Origin: SKPT01 sp040905445
GTDB taxonomy: Bacteria > Planctomycetota > Phycisphaerae > Phycisphaerales > Phycisphaeraceae
Direction: 5' to 3'
NCBI GenBank assembly: GCA_040905445.1
Contig: JBBDRN010000032.1
Location: 44,353-108,352 of the forward strand
DNA length: 64,000 bases
The notes below the pieces were generated by a model. The model saw only the letters and a list, made by a program, of their open reading frames with translations, was not told the origin of the DNA and made no database searches. The position numbers and the translations under genes were made by a program. Below, in pieces: positions 25,951-34,805 of this stretch. Each line of letters starts with the position of its first letter. Positions within the stretch are counted from its first letter, which is position 1.

Positions 25951-26144
25951 ACGCCCGGCCGGGCATGCTATCGCCAGCGGCACGCCGTCTTGCCCGCGCC
26001 CGGCAAGCGCAGGATGTCCGGCAGCACATCGTCGATCGGGAGGCGCAACGTCACGCGCCGAAGTGTACCGACGCTACAATCGGCCGGTGTGACGCGGCCG
26101 CGACTGACTGCTTCATGCAAACCACCCCGGGGCGGAGTGACGCG

Positions 26145-29015
26145 ATGAGAATCGACCACGCGGCGCGGGTTTTGTGCTGGATCGTCCTGGTCGCGGCGCT
26201 GGGCGCGGCGACGGGGCATGTGCATGGGCAGGACAGGCCGAGCCGCGTCGTCGTGCTCGACACGACCGGCTACTGGCGGCTGCACCACGCGCTGCGCCCG
26301 CCGGTGATCGCGCTCGATGACGGCAGGCCGATCACGATCAACGGCTGGCTCGATCGGCCGACGCCCGCGCCGGCGCAAGGCTGGCGGGACGTCGGCTTCG
26401 ATGACAGCGCCTGGCTGCGAGGCCCGGCACGCATCAACGCCGGCACGCCCTACGTCGCGCAGCTCGCGCTGCGGGCGCGCTTCACCGTGGATGATCCCGA
26501 CGCGGTCGAGGACCTTCGATTCACCGCGGTGTACCACGGCGGCATCGTCGTCTACGTCAACGGCCGGGAGGTGGCGCGGCGGCACATGCCCGATGGCGAG
26601 ATCGACGCGACCACGCTTGCCGAGCCCTACCCGCGCGAGGCGTTCGTCGACGACGAAGGCGGCCTGCTCGTCGAATGGGACGGCAGCAACCGCACCAGCG
26701 GGGACGAAGACCTGCGCCGGCTCGCTTTGCGCGAGCGCGCGATCGAGGACGTGTCGATCCCCGCCGAGCTGCTCGAGTCGGGCGTCAACGTGCTGGCGAT
26801 CGAGCTGCACCGCGCGCCGTACGACGCGGCCGTGGAGGAGTTGAAGCTCGACGACCCCGGCCGGCGGGGCAGCGCGTACAACCTCGCGTTCAACACCTGT
26901 GAGATCCTGCACATGCAACTGAGCGGGGCCTCGCCCGAGGGCCTGTCGCGCGAGGCGACACGGCCGCGCGGCCTGCAGGTCTGGAACAGCGACATGCTCG
27001 CGTCCGATTTCGACCTCGACTTCGCCGGCCCCAGCGAGCGACTCTACCCGCTGCGCATCGTCGGACCCCGCGGGGGCATCGTGTCGGGCAAGGTGGTGGT
27101 CGGCTCGCGCCAACCCATCGAGGGCCTTGCCGCGTCGCTGGAGCTGCCGATCGGCGCGACGCGCATCCGTTACGGCTTGGTGTGGGGCAGCGAGGCCGGC
27201 GTCTGGGGGCCGCGCTACACGTACCACGACATGAACTACTCGCGCTACCCGCGCCGGCCGGCTCGCTTTGGCGCGTTGACGGAGCGGGCGCCGGCGGTGG
27301 TGCCGGTGCGCGAGGTCGAGCCGAGCGCGAGCAGCGACCTCGCCACGCCCGCCCAGCCCGAGCCGGTCTTCGGCGCGGTGGTGCCCGTCTGGGTGACGGT
27401 CGACGTGCCGCGCGACGCCCCGGCGGGTGTTCATCGCGCGGAGCTTCGCATCGAAGCCGACGGCGAAGCGCCGCTGACCGTCCCCGTCGAGCTGGTCGTC
27501 GCCGACTGGACGCTGCCCGAGCTCGAAGCCCGCGCGACATGGGCGGAGCTGATCCAGGTGCCGGACACGACGGCGGTCGAGTACGACCTGCCGCTCTGGA
27601 GCGAGGCGCACTGGCGGATGATCGCGCGCTCGTTCGAGTTGATCGGCGAGACGTCCAGTCGCGTCGTGCACCTGCCGCTGATCTGCCACACCAACCACGG
27701 CACGGCCGAGTCGATGGTCCGCTGGCAGCGCCAACCCGATGGCTCGTGGACACATGACCTCAGCATCCTGGAGCGTTATCTCGACACCGCGATCGAGCAC
27801 ATGGGCCGGCCGGAGCTCGTCGTGCTCCAGGCGTGGGAAATCTACCAGCTTCACCCTGAGCGCCGGCGGGCCTCGAGCCAGAACAACCAGGAGGAGCGGG
27901 CGCTGGAGCACATCCGCAGCACGACGGGCGGCGAGGGGTCCGGGCCGGTGGTGACGACGGTGGACCGTTCGGGGGAGGTCGGCACGGCCGCGCTGCCGCA
28001 CTTCGACGAGCCGGAGGGGCAGGCCCTGTGGGCGGACGTGTTCGACAAGGTGCTGGCGCTGCTGGAGGAGCGGGGCCTGAGCGAGGCCGCGGCGCTCGGC
28101 AGCCTGTCAGACGCGTGGCCCAACGAGGCGGAGGTGCGGGCGCTCGACGAGCTGACGGGCGGCCTGCCGTGGGTGTCCTACTCGCACATGGGCGTGCGTG
28201 ACTGGCGCGTCTACGACATCGCCGACGTGCGCTACCAGGCGACCGTGACGCAGAACGGCTATGCGAATGACGATCCTCCGCTGGGCAGCCACCACGGCTG
28301 GGCGGGCTCGAGCTGGCCGCGCAACCGCGGCGTGCCCGTCGCCGAGCGGCTCACGCACCCGGGCATCTTCGCCGAGAACCCGCGCGGCGGACGCGGGTTC
28401 GACGAATGGCCCGCCAGCCGGCTGCGGCACGTCGGCGAGTTCAACATCACCGGCGACCAGCGCGGCATCGGTCGCGTCGGCGTCGACTACTGGCCCGCCA
28501 TCCGCGGGCGCGGCGGGCAGCGCCAGGCCCGCGTCGCCGCCCGCTACCCGCAAAGCTCCTGGCGCAACCAGGACCTCGCCAGCTCGCTGCTCGCGCCGGG
28601 GCCCGAGGGTCCGGTTGCCACGCCCGGCTTCGAGGCGTTTCGCGAAGGCCTGCAGGAGTCCGAGGCCCGCGCCGTCATCGAGCAGGCCCTGCTGGACGAG
28701 GCGTGGCGCGCCAGCCTCGGCGAGGAGCTGGTCGCCCGATGCGAAGCGGCGCTCGTCGAGCGGACCCAGCTCATGCTCAAGAGCCTCGGCCAGATGCGCC
28801 TGACCGGCCCGCCGCACTGGTACGTCACCGTGCGCTACACCTACTGGCACCGCGCCGCCGGGCCGATCGGCCACCAGTGGTTCCTCAGCTCCGGCTGGCA
28901 GCATCGCAGCCAGAGCCTCTTCGAGCTCGCGGGCGAAGTGGCGCGGCAATCACCCTACGCCCCGGGCGACGGACCGTTCGACGACAGTCTTAGGGCGCGT
29001 TCAATCCAACGGTAG
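26145..29015 (+). CDS. Large exported protein with glycoside-hydrolase-like C-terminal region
   Basis: 956 residues from the ATG at 26145 (GGAG upstream); the frame is open back to 25947 but the signal peptide MRIDHAARVLCWIVLVAALGAATGHVHG fixes the start. An N-terminal jelly-roll-like region (GWRDVGFDDSAWLRGPARI, VDDPDAVEDLRFTAVYHGGIVVYVNGREV) resembles galactose-binding domains of glycosidases. A middle Ig-like part ends VPVELVVADWTLPE. The C-terminal half has the Trp-rich pattern of DUF4091/DUF6067-type glycosidase-like proteins (HLPLICHTNHGTAESMVRWQR, VLQAWEIYQLHPE). A secreted glycosidase-like role is inferred; no catalytic pair can be assigned. Confidence 0.7.
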   Translation: MRIDHAARVLCWIVLVAALGAATGHVHGQDRPSRVVVLDTTGYWRLHHALRPPVIALDDGRPITINGWLDRPTPAPAQGWRDVGFDDSAWLRGPARINAGTPYVAQLALRARFTVDDPDAVEDLRFTAVYHGGIVVYVNGREVARRHMPDGEIDATTLAEPYPREAFVDDEGGLLVEWDGSNRTSGDEDLRRLALRERAIEDVSIPAELLESGVNVLAIELHRAPYDAAVEELKLDDPGRRGSAYNLAFNTCEILHMQLSGASPEGLSREATRPRGLQVWNSDMLASDFDLDFAGPSERLYPLRIVGPRGGIVSGKVVVGSRQPIEGLAASLELPIGATRIRYGLVWGSEAGVWGPRYTYHDMNYSRYPRRPARFGALTERAPAVVPVREVEPSASSDLATPAQPEPVFGAVVPVWVTVDVPRDAPAGVHRAELRIEADGEAPLTVPVELVVADWTLPELEARATWAELIQVPDTTAVEYDLPLWSEAHWRMIARSFELIGETSSRVVHLPLICHTNHGTAESMVRWQRQPDGSWTHDLSILERYLDTAIEHMGRPELVVLQAWEIYQLHPERRRASSQNNQEERALEHIRSTTGGEGSGPVVTTVDRSGEVGTAALPHFDEPEGQALWADVFDKVLALLEERGLSEAAALGSLSDAWPNEAEVRALDELTGGLPWVSYSHMGVRDWRVYDIADVRYQATVTQNGYANDDPPLGSHHGWAGSSWPRNRGVPVAERLTHPGIFAENPRGGRGFDEWPASRLRHVGEFNITGDQRGIGRVGVDYWPAIRGRGGQRQARVAARYPQSSWRNQDLASSLLAPGPEGPVATPGFEAFREGLQESEARAVIEQALLDEAWRASLGEELVARCEAALVERTQLMLKSLGQMRLTGPPHWYVTVRYTYWHRAAGPIGHQWFLSSGWQHRSQSLFELAGEVARQSPYAPGDGPFDDSLRARSIQR

Positions 29016-29025
29016 CAGCCAACCG

Positions 29026-29079
29026 TGACAAGCTCCGCGGACTCCGCTTGTCAGCGGCACCGGTGCTCTAACACCGGCG
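29026..29079. terminator. Palindromic repeat and hairpin between convergent genes
   Basis: The palindrome arms TGACAAGCTCCGCGG and ACTCCGCTTGTCA (29026-29053) are followed by a second stem-loop, CACCGGTG-CTCTAA-CACCGG. Both sit between two convergent genes and could end transcription in either direction. The first palindrome recurs, with one base change, at 62473-62500. Confidence 0.5.
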
Positions 29080-29093
29080 CGCGGCGGGGATCA

Positions 29094-30053
29094 TCACGGC
29101 AGCTTGCGTGCCCGCGCGGCCAGGTAGATGCGGTACCACGCCTCGCGCTCGAGCGTCAGCCCGTCGGCGGAGACGGCCTCGCGAATGCGCTCGCCGTTGG
29201 TCGTGCCCACGATCGGCTGCACGCCGGCCGGGTGCTGCATCAGCCACGCCAGGGTCACGGCCGTGCGGTTCGTGCCCAACCGCTCCGCCTCGGCGTCGAG
29301 CGTGGCAAGCAGCGCTTCGAGGCGCTCGCGGTCGGCGTGCTCGGCGGGGACGCGGCCGCCAGTGGCGAACATCCCGCCGCCCACCGGGCTCCACGCCGTG
29401 GGCGTGACCCGCAGGCGGTGCAGCTCGTGCAGCGTGTCGTCCTCGATGGCGGCGAACCGGTTCGGGTGGAGCGGGATCTGGTTGCATACCAGCGGCTGAT
29501 CCAGCGCCGCCTGCAGGCAGCGGAGCTGCGCGATGGTGAAGTTGCTCACGCCGAAGTGCCGCACCTTGCCCTGCCGATGCAGCTCGTCGAACGCCTCGGC
29601 GATCTGCTCGGGGTGCATCAGCACGTCCGGCCGGTGCAGCAGGTAGCAGTCGATCGTCTCGATGCCGAGGCGCTGGAGCGATTTGGCCGCCGAGTCGAGG
29701 ATGTGCTGCTTCGAGAAGTCGTAGCGATGGGGCGCGTCGTTGACCGGGTCGCCGGGAAAGCGGATGCCGCACTTGGTGGTGATGACGATGCGCTCGCGCA
29801 GGCCGGGCGACTCGGCAAGGTATTCGCCAAAGACCTGCTCGCACATGCCGCGGCAGTAGATGTCCGCATGGTCAAAGTGGGTGTAGCCCGCCTCCACCGC
29901 CGCGCGGATCGATGCCTTGGCGCGCTCGCGGCGCTCGGCGTCGACCTCGGCGGGGTTCCACGTACCGACGATGCGCATGCAGCCGTAGATCAGTCGCGTG
30001 GCCTCGAGGTCGGATCGGCCGAGCGTGGCGGTGGTCAACATGGCGGTGCTCAT
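29094..30053 (-). CDS. Aldo/keto reductase
   Basis: 319 residues from the ATG at 30053 (MSTAMLTTATLG), chosen for the GAGGGG upstream; the frame is open to 30104. NADPH-dependent aldo/keto reductase of the YdhF-like group. Motifs: GYTHFDHADIYCRGMCEQVFGEYL (catalytic Asp and Tyr), ERIVITTKCGIRF (Lys), DCYLLHRPDVLM (His), VRHFGVSNFTIAQL, and VQPIVGTTNGERIREAV in the cofactor-binding end. It is the only minus-strand gene in a plus-strand sugar-metabolism region, so it is transcribed separately. It ends convergent with the large exported glycosidase-like gene. Confidence 0.88.
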   Translation of the reverse strand: MSTAMLTTATLGRSDLEATRLIYGCMRIVGTWNPAEVDAERRERAKASIRAAVEAGYTHFDHADIYCRGMCEQVFGEYLAESPGLRERIVITTKCGIRFPGDPVNDAPHRYDFSKQHILDSAAKSLQRLGIETIDCYLLHRPDVLMHPEQIAEAFDELHRQGKVRHFGVSNFTIAQLRCLQAALDQPLVCNQIPLHPNRFAAIEDDTLHELHRLRVTPTAWSPVGGGMFATGGRVPAEHADRERLEALLATLDAEAERLGTNRTAVTLAWLMQHPAGVQPIVGTTNGERIREAVSADGLTLEREAWYRIYLAARARKLP

Positions 30054-30150
30054 GGGCGGCCCCTCGCTGAGATGCTTGATCCGTCGGCAATAACTCACCA
30101 TCATTGTAGCCTGCTCGTCTTACCGCACCCGCGCCCCACCGGAGCCACGC

Positions 30151-32316
30151 ATGATCGACCCCTGCCTCGGCTCCGTCACCCTCACGCCCCACGGGCCCGT
30201 CGTCGCCGGCAGCGTCGGCCAGTGGACGCTGCGCTACACCGTCGGCAGCTACGGCGTCGACGAGGGCGGCACCCTCAAGCTCGCCCAGCGTTTCGCCTGC
30301 GACTGGCAGCGTCCCCAGTTCGACCGGCCCGCCGAGCCCGCCTATGCCACCGTCCATACCGACGGGCCCGCCAAGCTCCGGCCCCACTTTGAAGCCAAGG
30401 GCCACGAACGCCCCTGGATGCGCTGCCTCGTCATCGACGTCTACGACGGCTCGCTCGCCCCCGGCGACACCGTCACGCTCACCCTCGGCGACCAAGGCCA
30501 CGGCTCGCCCGGCGTTCGCGCCCAGACGTTCGTCGAATCCGCCCACGAGTTCCGCCTGCTCGTCGACCCGACCAACGCCTGCGTCGCCCGCCCCCTGCCC
30601 GACTCGCCGCGCTTCCCCGTCGTCGCCGGCCCCGCCACCGAGCTCGTCTGCATCGTGCCCACGCAGGGCGTCGTCGGCGAACCGGTCGACGTCTTCGTCA
30701 AGGGCCAGGATGCGTGGGGCAACCCAACCCCCGCGCCCGACGACGTCGAGCTCCAGTGGCAGGGCGGTGGCGGCGGTGGCGGGGGTGGTGGGGCGCGCTT
30801 CGATGGGCAGCGGTTGATCCTCGATGCCCCTGCCACGGGTCACGTCGTCGCCCGCGTGGGTGACCTGCACTGCCTCAGCAATGCGATCACGATCCACGAC
30901 ACCCGGCCGCGCTATCAACGCTACTGGGGCGACCTGCACGCCCAGACCGACGCCACCGTCGGCACCGGGACCGAGCGCGAGTACTTTACCTTCGCCCGCG
31001 ACCGAGCCCGCGTCGACTTCGCCTCGCACCAGGGCAACGACTTCCAGATGACCGACGCCGACTGGCAGCGTCTCAACGACGTCGTCGCCGAATTCCACGA
31101 GGATGGCCACTTCGTCGTCTTCCCCGGCTACGAGTGGTCCGCCAACACGCCCGCGGGCGGCGACCGCAACGTCTTCTACCTTGAAGAAGGCATGCCGATC
31201 ATCCGCTCCAGCCACTGGCAGGTGCCCGACGTGCCCGAGGACAAGCTGACTCCCGCGCATCCTGCCGGCGCCTTTTTCGCCCGGATGCGCGAGCACGTTG
31301 ACACCGACAAGGTCCTGCTGGCCGCGCACGTCGGCGGACGCTACGCCGACATTCAGCGCTACTTCGACCAGGAGCTCGGCCCACTCGTCGAGGTCGTCTC
31401 CTGCTGGGGCATCTTCGAGTGGTTGCTGCACGACGCGCTCGACGCCGGGTACATCGTCGGCGTCATGTGCAACAGCGACGGCCACAAGGGCAGGCCCGGC
31501 GCCGAGGGCCCCGGTGCCGGCGAGTTCGGCATCGGTGGCGGCCTGACCTGCGTGCTCGCCGAGTCCCTCTCCCGCGCAGACATCTTCACCGCCCTCAAGG
31601 CCCGCCGCTGCTACGGCACGACGGGGGCGCGCATCGACCTCGACTTCACCGTCGCCGGGGCGCCCATGGGCTCCGTCATTCCCGCCGGGCAGAGCAGCGG
31701 CGTCGCCGCGCGCGTCACCGGCTGCGCGCCGATGGAGTCGCTGACGCTCTACCGCGGCCGCGAGCCCGTGCAGTGCGTGCGCCCCGCCGCGTTCGACGGG
31801 CTCGCCGGGTCGCGCCGCGTGCGCGTCGGCTGGGGCGGCGCCCGCATCCGCGGCCGCGGCCGACGCGTCACCTGGGATGGCCACATCGCGCTTGCGGGCG
31901 CGGGCATCGAGCGCGTCGCGCCGCATGCTTTCGACTCCGCCGCCGACGGCGTCCGCCACGTTGATGCAACGCGCGTCGACGTCATCTCCCACACCACGGG
32001 CGACACGGATGGCGTGGACCTCTGGCTCGACGACGCCACGCGTGGCCAGCTCACCTTCCACTCGGCCGCGGGGCAGTTCGAAGTCAACCTCGCGCTGCTC
32101 GACGACGCCGGCGGCGAGCACACGATCGACCTCGGCGGCATCGGCATGCATGTGAGCGTCGAGCGGTACCCCGAGACGCTCACCGACCACACGCTCAGCC
32201 TCGCCGGCCCGCTGCCGGACGCGACATCACGCACCGACCGCCCCACGCCCTGGTACGTCAAGGCGGTGCAGGCCGACGGCCACGCCGCGTGGTCGAGCCC
32301 GATTTACACGCACTGA
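30151..32316 (+). CDS. DUF3604 protein with PHP-like metal-dependent domain
   Basis: 721 residues, GGAG before the ATG. The N-terminal quarter is an Ig-like beta domain that ends in a run of ten glycines (about 208-217). The DUF3604 core begins YQRYWGDLHAQTDATVGTGTEREYFTFARD (about 254-283), then FVVFPGYEWSANTPAGGDRNVFYL, VLLAAHVGG, VVSCWGIFEWLL and VMCNSDGHKGRPG. The conserved His/Asp/Glu set is that of PHP-type metal hydrolases. No signal peptide is visible. Planctomycete genomes carry many DUF3604 copies, often beside sugar or sulfatase genes; the substrate is unknown. Confidence 0.78.
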   Translation: MIDPCLGSVTLTPHGPVVAGSVGQWTLRYTVGSYGVDEGGTLKLAQRFACDWQRPQFDRPAEPAYATVHTDGPAKLRPHFEAKGHERPWMRCLVIDVYDGSLAPGDTVTLTLGDQGHGSPGVRAQTFVESAHEFRLLVDPTNACVARPLPDSPRFPVVAGPATELVCIVPTQGVVGEPVDVFVKGQDAWGNPTPAPDDVELQWQGGGGGGGGGGARFDGQRLILDAPATGHVVARVGDLHCLSNAITIHDTRPRYQRYWGDLHAQTDATVGTGTEREYFTFARDRARVDFASHQGNDFQMTDADWQRLNDVVAEFHEDGHFVVFPGYEWSANTPAGGDRNVFYLEEGMPIIRSSHWQVPDVPEDKLTPAHPAGAFFARMREHVDTDKVLLAAHVGGRYADIQRYFDQELGPLVEVVSCWGIFEWLLHDALDAGYIVGVMCNSDGHKGRPGAEGPGAGEFGIGGGLTCVLAESLSRADIFTALKARRCYGTTGARIDLDFTVAGAPMGSVIPAGQSSGVAARVTGCAPMESLTLYRGREPVQCVRPAAFDGLAGSRRVRVGWGGARIRGRGRRVTWDGHIALAGAGIERVAPHAFDSAADGVRHVDATRVDVISHTTGDTDGVDLWLDDATRGQLTFHSAAGQFEVNLALLDDAGGEHTIDLGGIGMHVSVERYPETLTDHTLSLAGPLPDATSRTDRPTPWYVKAVQADGHAAWSSPIYTH

Positions 32317-32444
32317 CGCCGCAGGTCGGGTTGCGCTTCGCCGCGCCAAGCGAGGCCGCGCGTGCCCCGGCGCCTGTTGCGTGCCCGCCTGTCGAAATCT
32401 ATAGTTGCGCCTTGGTCACCGCCACGGAAAAGGACGCGCTCACG

Positions 32445-33515
32445 ATGTCGCAGACGGTTTCCCGGGACGTGCTGGAGGTGGTGCATCGTGGGACCGTGAT
32501 CCCCGCCTCGCCGTTGGCCCTGGACGCCCGCCGCCGCTTCGACGAGCACCGCCAGCGCGTGCTCATGCGCTATTACTGCGACGCCGGCGCCGGGGGCGTG
32601 GCGGTGGGCATGCACTTCACGCAGTTCGAGATCCGCCGGCCGGGCATCGACCTCTTCGAGCCGGTCCTGCGCACCTGCGCCCAGGAGATCGACGCCCAGG
32701 CCGGGCGGTTGAAGCGCCCCATCATCAAGATCGCGGGCATCAACGGCCGCACGCCCGACGCCATCAAGCAGGCGGAGACCGCGCGCGAGCTCGGCTACGA
32801 CTTCGCCATCGTCTCGCTCGCCGCCTTCGGCGACGCGCTCGACCAGGAGCTGATCCACCACATGCGACAGGTCGCGGGCGTGATGCCGACGTTCGGCTTC
32901 TACCTGCTCACGGGCGTGGGCGGCATTCGCCTCGACTACCCGTTCTGGCGCGAGCTCGTCGAGATCGACAACCTCCACGGCATCAAGATCGCCCCCTTCA
33001 ACCGCTACGGCACGCTCGACGTCGCCCGCGCGCTCGCCGAGTCCGGCCGCGCCGAGAGCATCGCGCTCTACACCGGCAACGACGACAGCATCATCTACGA
33101 CCTGCTCACGCCGCTGCGCTTCAACGTCGGCGGCGAGACGCGCACCGTGCGCATCCGTGGGGGCCTGCTCGGGCAGTGGGCGTGCTGGACGAAGTCGGCG
33201 GTCGCGTTGCTCGAACGCTGTCACCAGCTCGCCGAGCGCGACTGCGTGCCGACCGAGATGCTTACGCTGAGCGCCGAGCTGACCGACGCCAACGGCGCGA
33301 TCTTCGACGCCGCGCACACCTACGCCGGCAGCATCGTCGGCATCCACGAGATCCTGCGTCGCCAGGGCCTGCTGGAAAACACGTGCACGCTGAATCGCGA
33401 GGAAGCGCTCAGCCCCGGCCAGGCGGCGGAGATCGACCGCGTCTGCGGGGCGTACCCGCACCTGACCGACGACGCGTTCGTGCAGGAAAACCTCGACCGC
33501 TGGCTCAACATGTAG
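32445..33515 (+). CDS. Dihydrodipicolinate synthase/N-acetylneuraminate lyase family protein
   Basis: 356 residues from the ATG at 32445; the frame extends upstream into the previous gene but without a ribosome-binding site. The DapA/NanA-type TIM-barrel pattern appears: VIPASPLALDARRRFDEHRQRVLMRYYCDAGAGGVAVGMHFTQF, ELGYDFAIVSLAAF, FGFYLLTGVGG and LHGIKIAPFNRYGTLDVARAL (the IKIA lysine is the likely Schiff-base residue). It is longer than the usual ~300 residues. In this catabolic neighbourhood it is probably an aldolase for a keto-sugar acid rather than lysine synthesis; that is inference. Confidence 0.75.
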   Translation: MSQTVSRDVLEVVHRGTVIPASPLALDARRRFDEHRQRVLMRYYCDAGAGGVAVGMHFTQFEIRRPGIDLFEPVLRTCAQEIDAQAGRLKRPIIKIAGINGRTPDAIKQAETARELGYDFAIVSLAAFGDALDQELIHHMRQVAGVMPTFGFYLLTGVGGIRLDYPFWRELVEIDNLHGIKIAPFNRYGTLDVARALAESGRAESIALYTGNDDSIIYDLLTPLRFNVGGETRTVRIRGGLLGQWACWTKSAVALLERCHQLAERDCVPTEMLTLSAELTDANGAIFDAAHTYAGSIVGIHEILRRQGLLENTCTLNREEALSPGQAAEIDRVCGAYPHLTDDAFVQENLDRWLNM

Positions 33516-33546
33516 GATGGGTGAAGCGAAGCGAAGTCCGCCGTCC
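33512..33546. repeat. Dispersed intergenic repeat, GGGTGAAGCGAA type
   Basis: TAGGATGGGTGAAGCGAA followed by GCGAAGTCCGCCGTCC. A related copy lies at 36343-36373. It falls exactly between a stop codon and the next gene. Confidence 0.45.
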
Positions 33547-33567
33547 CCTGCATCGGATTGATCGCCC

Positions 33568-34626
33568 ATGCCGCCGACCGCCACCGTCACCTGCCTCGAA
33601 GACCGCCCGCTGCCCGCGTCGATCGCCGACGTCGCCGAGCTCGAGGACCTGCTGTCGACGCCCACGCGCGGCGTCGTCGCCGACCTCGCTGCCGTCGACG
33701 GCGACCTCATGGTCCTCGGCGTCGGCGGCAAGGTCGGGCCCACGCTCGCCATGATGGCCAAACGCGCCGCGCCGGACCGCCGCGTCATCGGCGTCGCGCG
33801 CTTCAGCGACCCGGCCGTGCGCGAGCGCCTCGAGGTGGCCGGCGTCGAGACGATCACCTGCGACCTGCTCGACCCGCAGGCGGTCCACAACCTGCCCGAC
33901 GTGCCCAACATCATCTACATGGCCGGGCGAAAGTTCGGCACGGCCGGCACGGAGCCCGCCACCTGGGCGATGAACGTCGTCGCGCCCACCTTCGTCGGCC
34001 AGCGCTTCGCCCGCTCGTGCATCGTCGGCTTCTCCACGCTCTGCGTCTATCCCTTCGCCCGCGTCGACGGTCCAGGCAGTCGCGAGGCCGACCCCGTCAC
34101 GCCGCTGGGCGAGTACGCCAACTCCTGCGTCGGCCGCGAGCGCGTGCTCCAGCATTTCAGCCAGCACCACAACACGCCGGGTCGGCTCATCCGACTCAAC
34201 TACGCGATCGACCTGCGCTACGGCGTGCTGCACGACGTCGCCCGCTGGGTGCGCAGCCGCCAGCCCATCGATATTGCCACCCCCGTCGCCAACGTCATCT
34301 GGCAGGGCGACAGCACCGCCCACATCCTCCGCGCGCTGCGCTATTGCACGCAGCCGGCTTCGCCGCTGAACATCGGCATGCCCGCGCCCGTGCGCATCCG
34401 CAACGTCGCCGGGCGCTTCGGCGAGCTGTTCGACATCGAGCCCGTCTTCACCGGCGAGGAGCAGCCGCTCGCCTGGCACAACGACACCTCGCAGGCCCAC
34501 AAACTCTTCGGCGACCCGATCGTCGACGTCGAAACGATGATCCGCTGGAACGCGGACTGGATGAAACGCGACATGCCCGTACACGACAAGCCCACGCACT
34601 ACGAGCAGCGCGCGGGCAGGTTTTAG
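33568..34626 (+). CDS. NAD-dependent epimerase/dehydratase-like protein
   Basis: 352 residues. Extended short-chain dehydrogenase fold: DLMVLGVGGKVGPTLAMMAKR (Rossmann Gly motif, about 47-67), NIIYMAGRKFGTAG, WAMNVVAPTFVGQRF and IVGFSTLCVYPFARVDGPGSREADP. The position of the usual YxxxK catalytic pair reads EYANSCVGRE, so the lysine is missing; with the Ser-Thr before it the active site is altered or the enzyme works on bound substrate differently. It sits between the DapA-like and semialdehyde dehydrogenase genes on the same strand, so a role in the same sugar route is likely. Confidence 0.72.
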   Translation: MPPTATVTCLEDRPLPASIADVAELEDLLSTPTRGVVADLAAVDGDLMVLGVGGKVGPTLAMMAKRAAPDRRVIGVARFSDPAVRERLEVAGVETITCDLLDPQAVHNLPDVPNIIYMAGRKFGTAGTEPATWAMNVVAPTFVGQRFARSCIVGFSTLCVYPFARVDGPGSREADPVTPLGEYANSCVGRERVLQHFSQHHNTPGRLIRLNYAIDLRYGVLHDVARWVRSRQPIDIATPVANVIWQGDSTAHILRALRYCTQPASPLNIGMPAPVRIRNVAGRFGELFDIEPVFTGEEQPLAWHNDTSQAHKLFGDPIVDVETMIRWNADWMKRDMPVHDKPTHYEQRAGRF

Positions 34627-34646
34627 GTTTGGCCGAAAGGGTGTGC

Positions 34647-34714
34647 CACGGGTGGCTCGCCCACCCGTGCCCGGCGCGCCAGACGCGTACACTGGCGGAC
34701 AAGCCGCCAGTGGC
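34647..34714. terminator. Two adjacent intergenic hairpins
   Basis: CACGGGTGG-CTCGC-CCACCCGTG (34647-34669) and CACTGGCGG-ACAAG-CCGCCAGTG (about 34690-34712), both perfect 9-bp stems with 5-nt loops. They lie between the epimerase-like and semialdehyde-dehydrogenase genes. Related half-sites occur near 7950 and 62540, so this is a dispersed repeat family that may also weaken read-through. Confidence 0.5.
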
Positions 34715-34805
34715 ACCCACGGCACGACGTTTTCGCAGGGCCTGAGCCCCGGTCCCCCGCCCGTGCTTCACGCCCCGCCCCGCCACGCCCCGTCCGGAGG
34801 CCACC

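Noticed and set aside
29025..30392. Long plus-strand open frame opposite the aldo/keto reductase gene
   Set aside because: High-GC shadow frame; no motif, and the other strand carries all aldo/keto reductase signatures.
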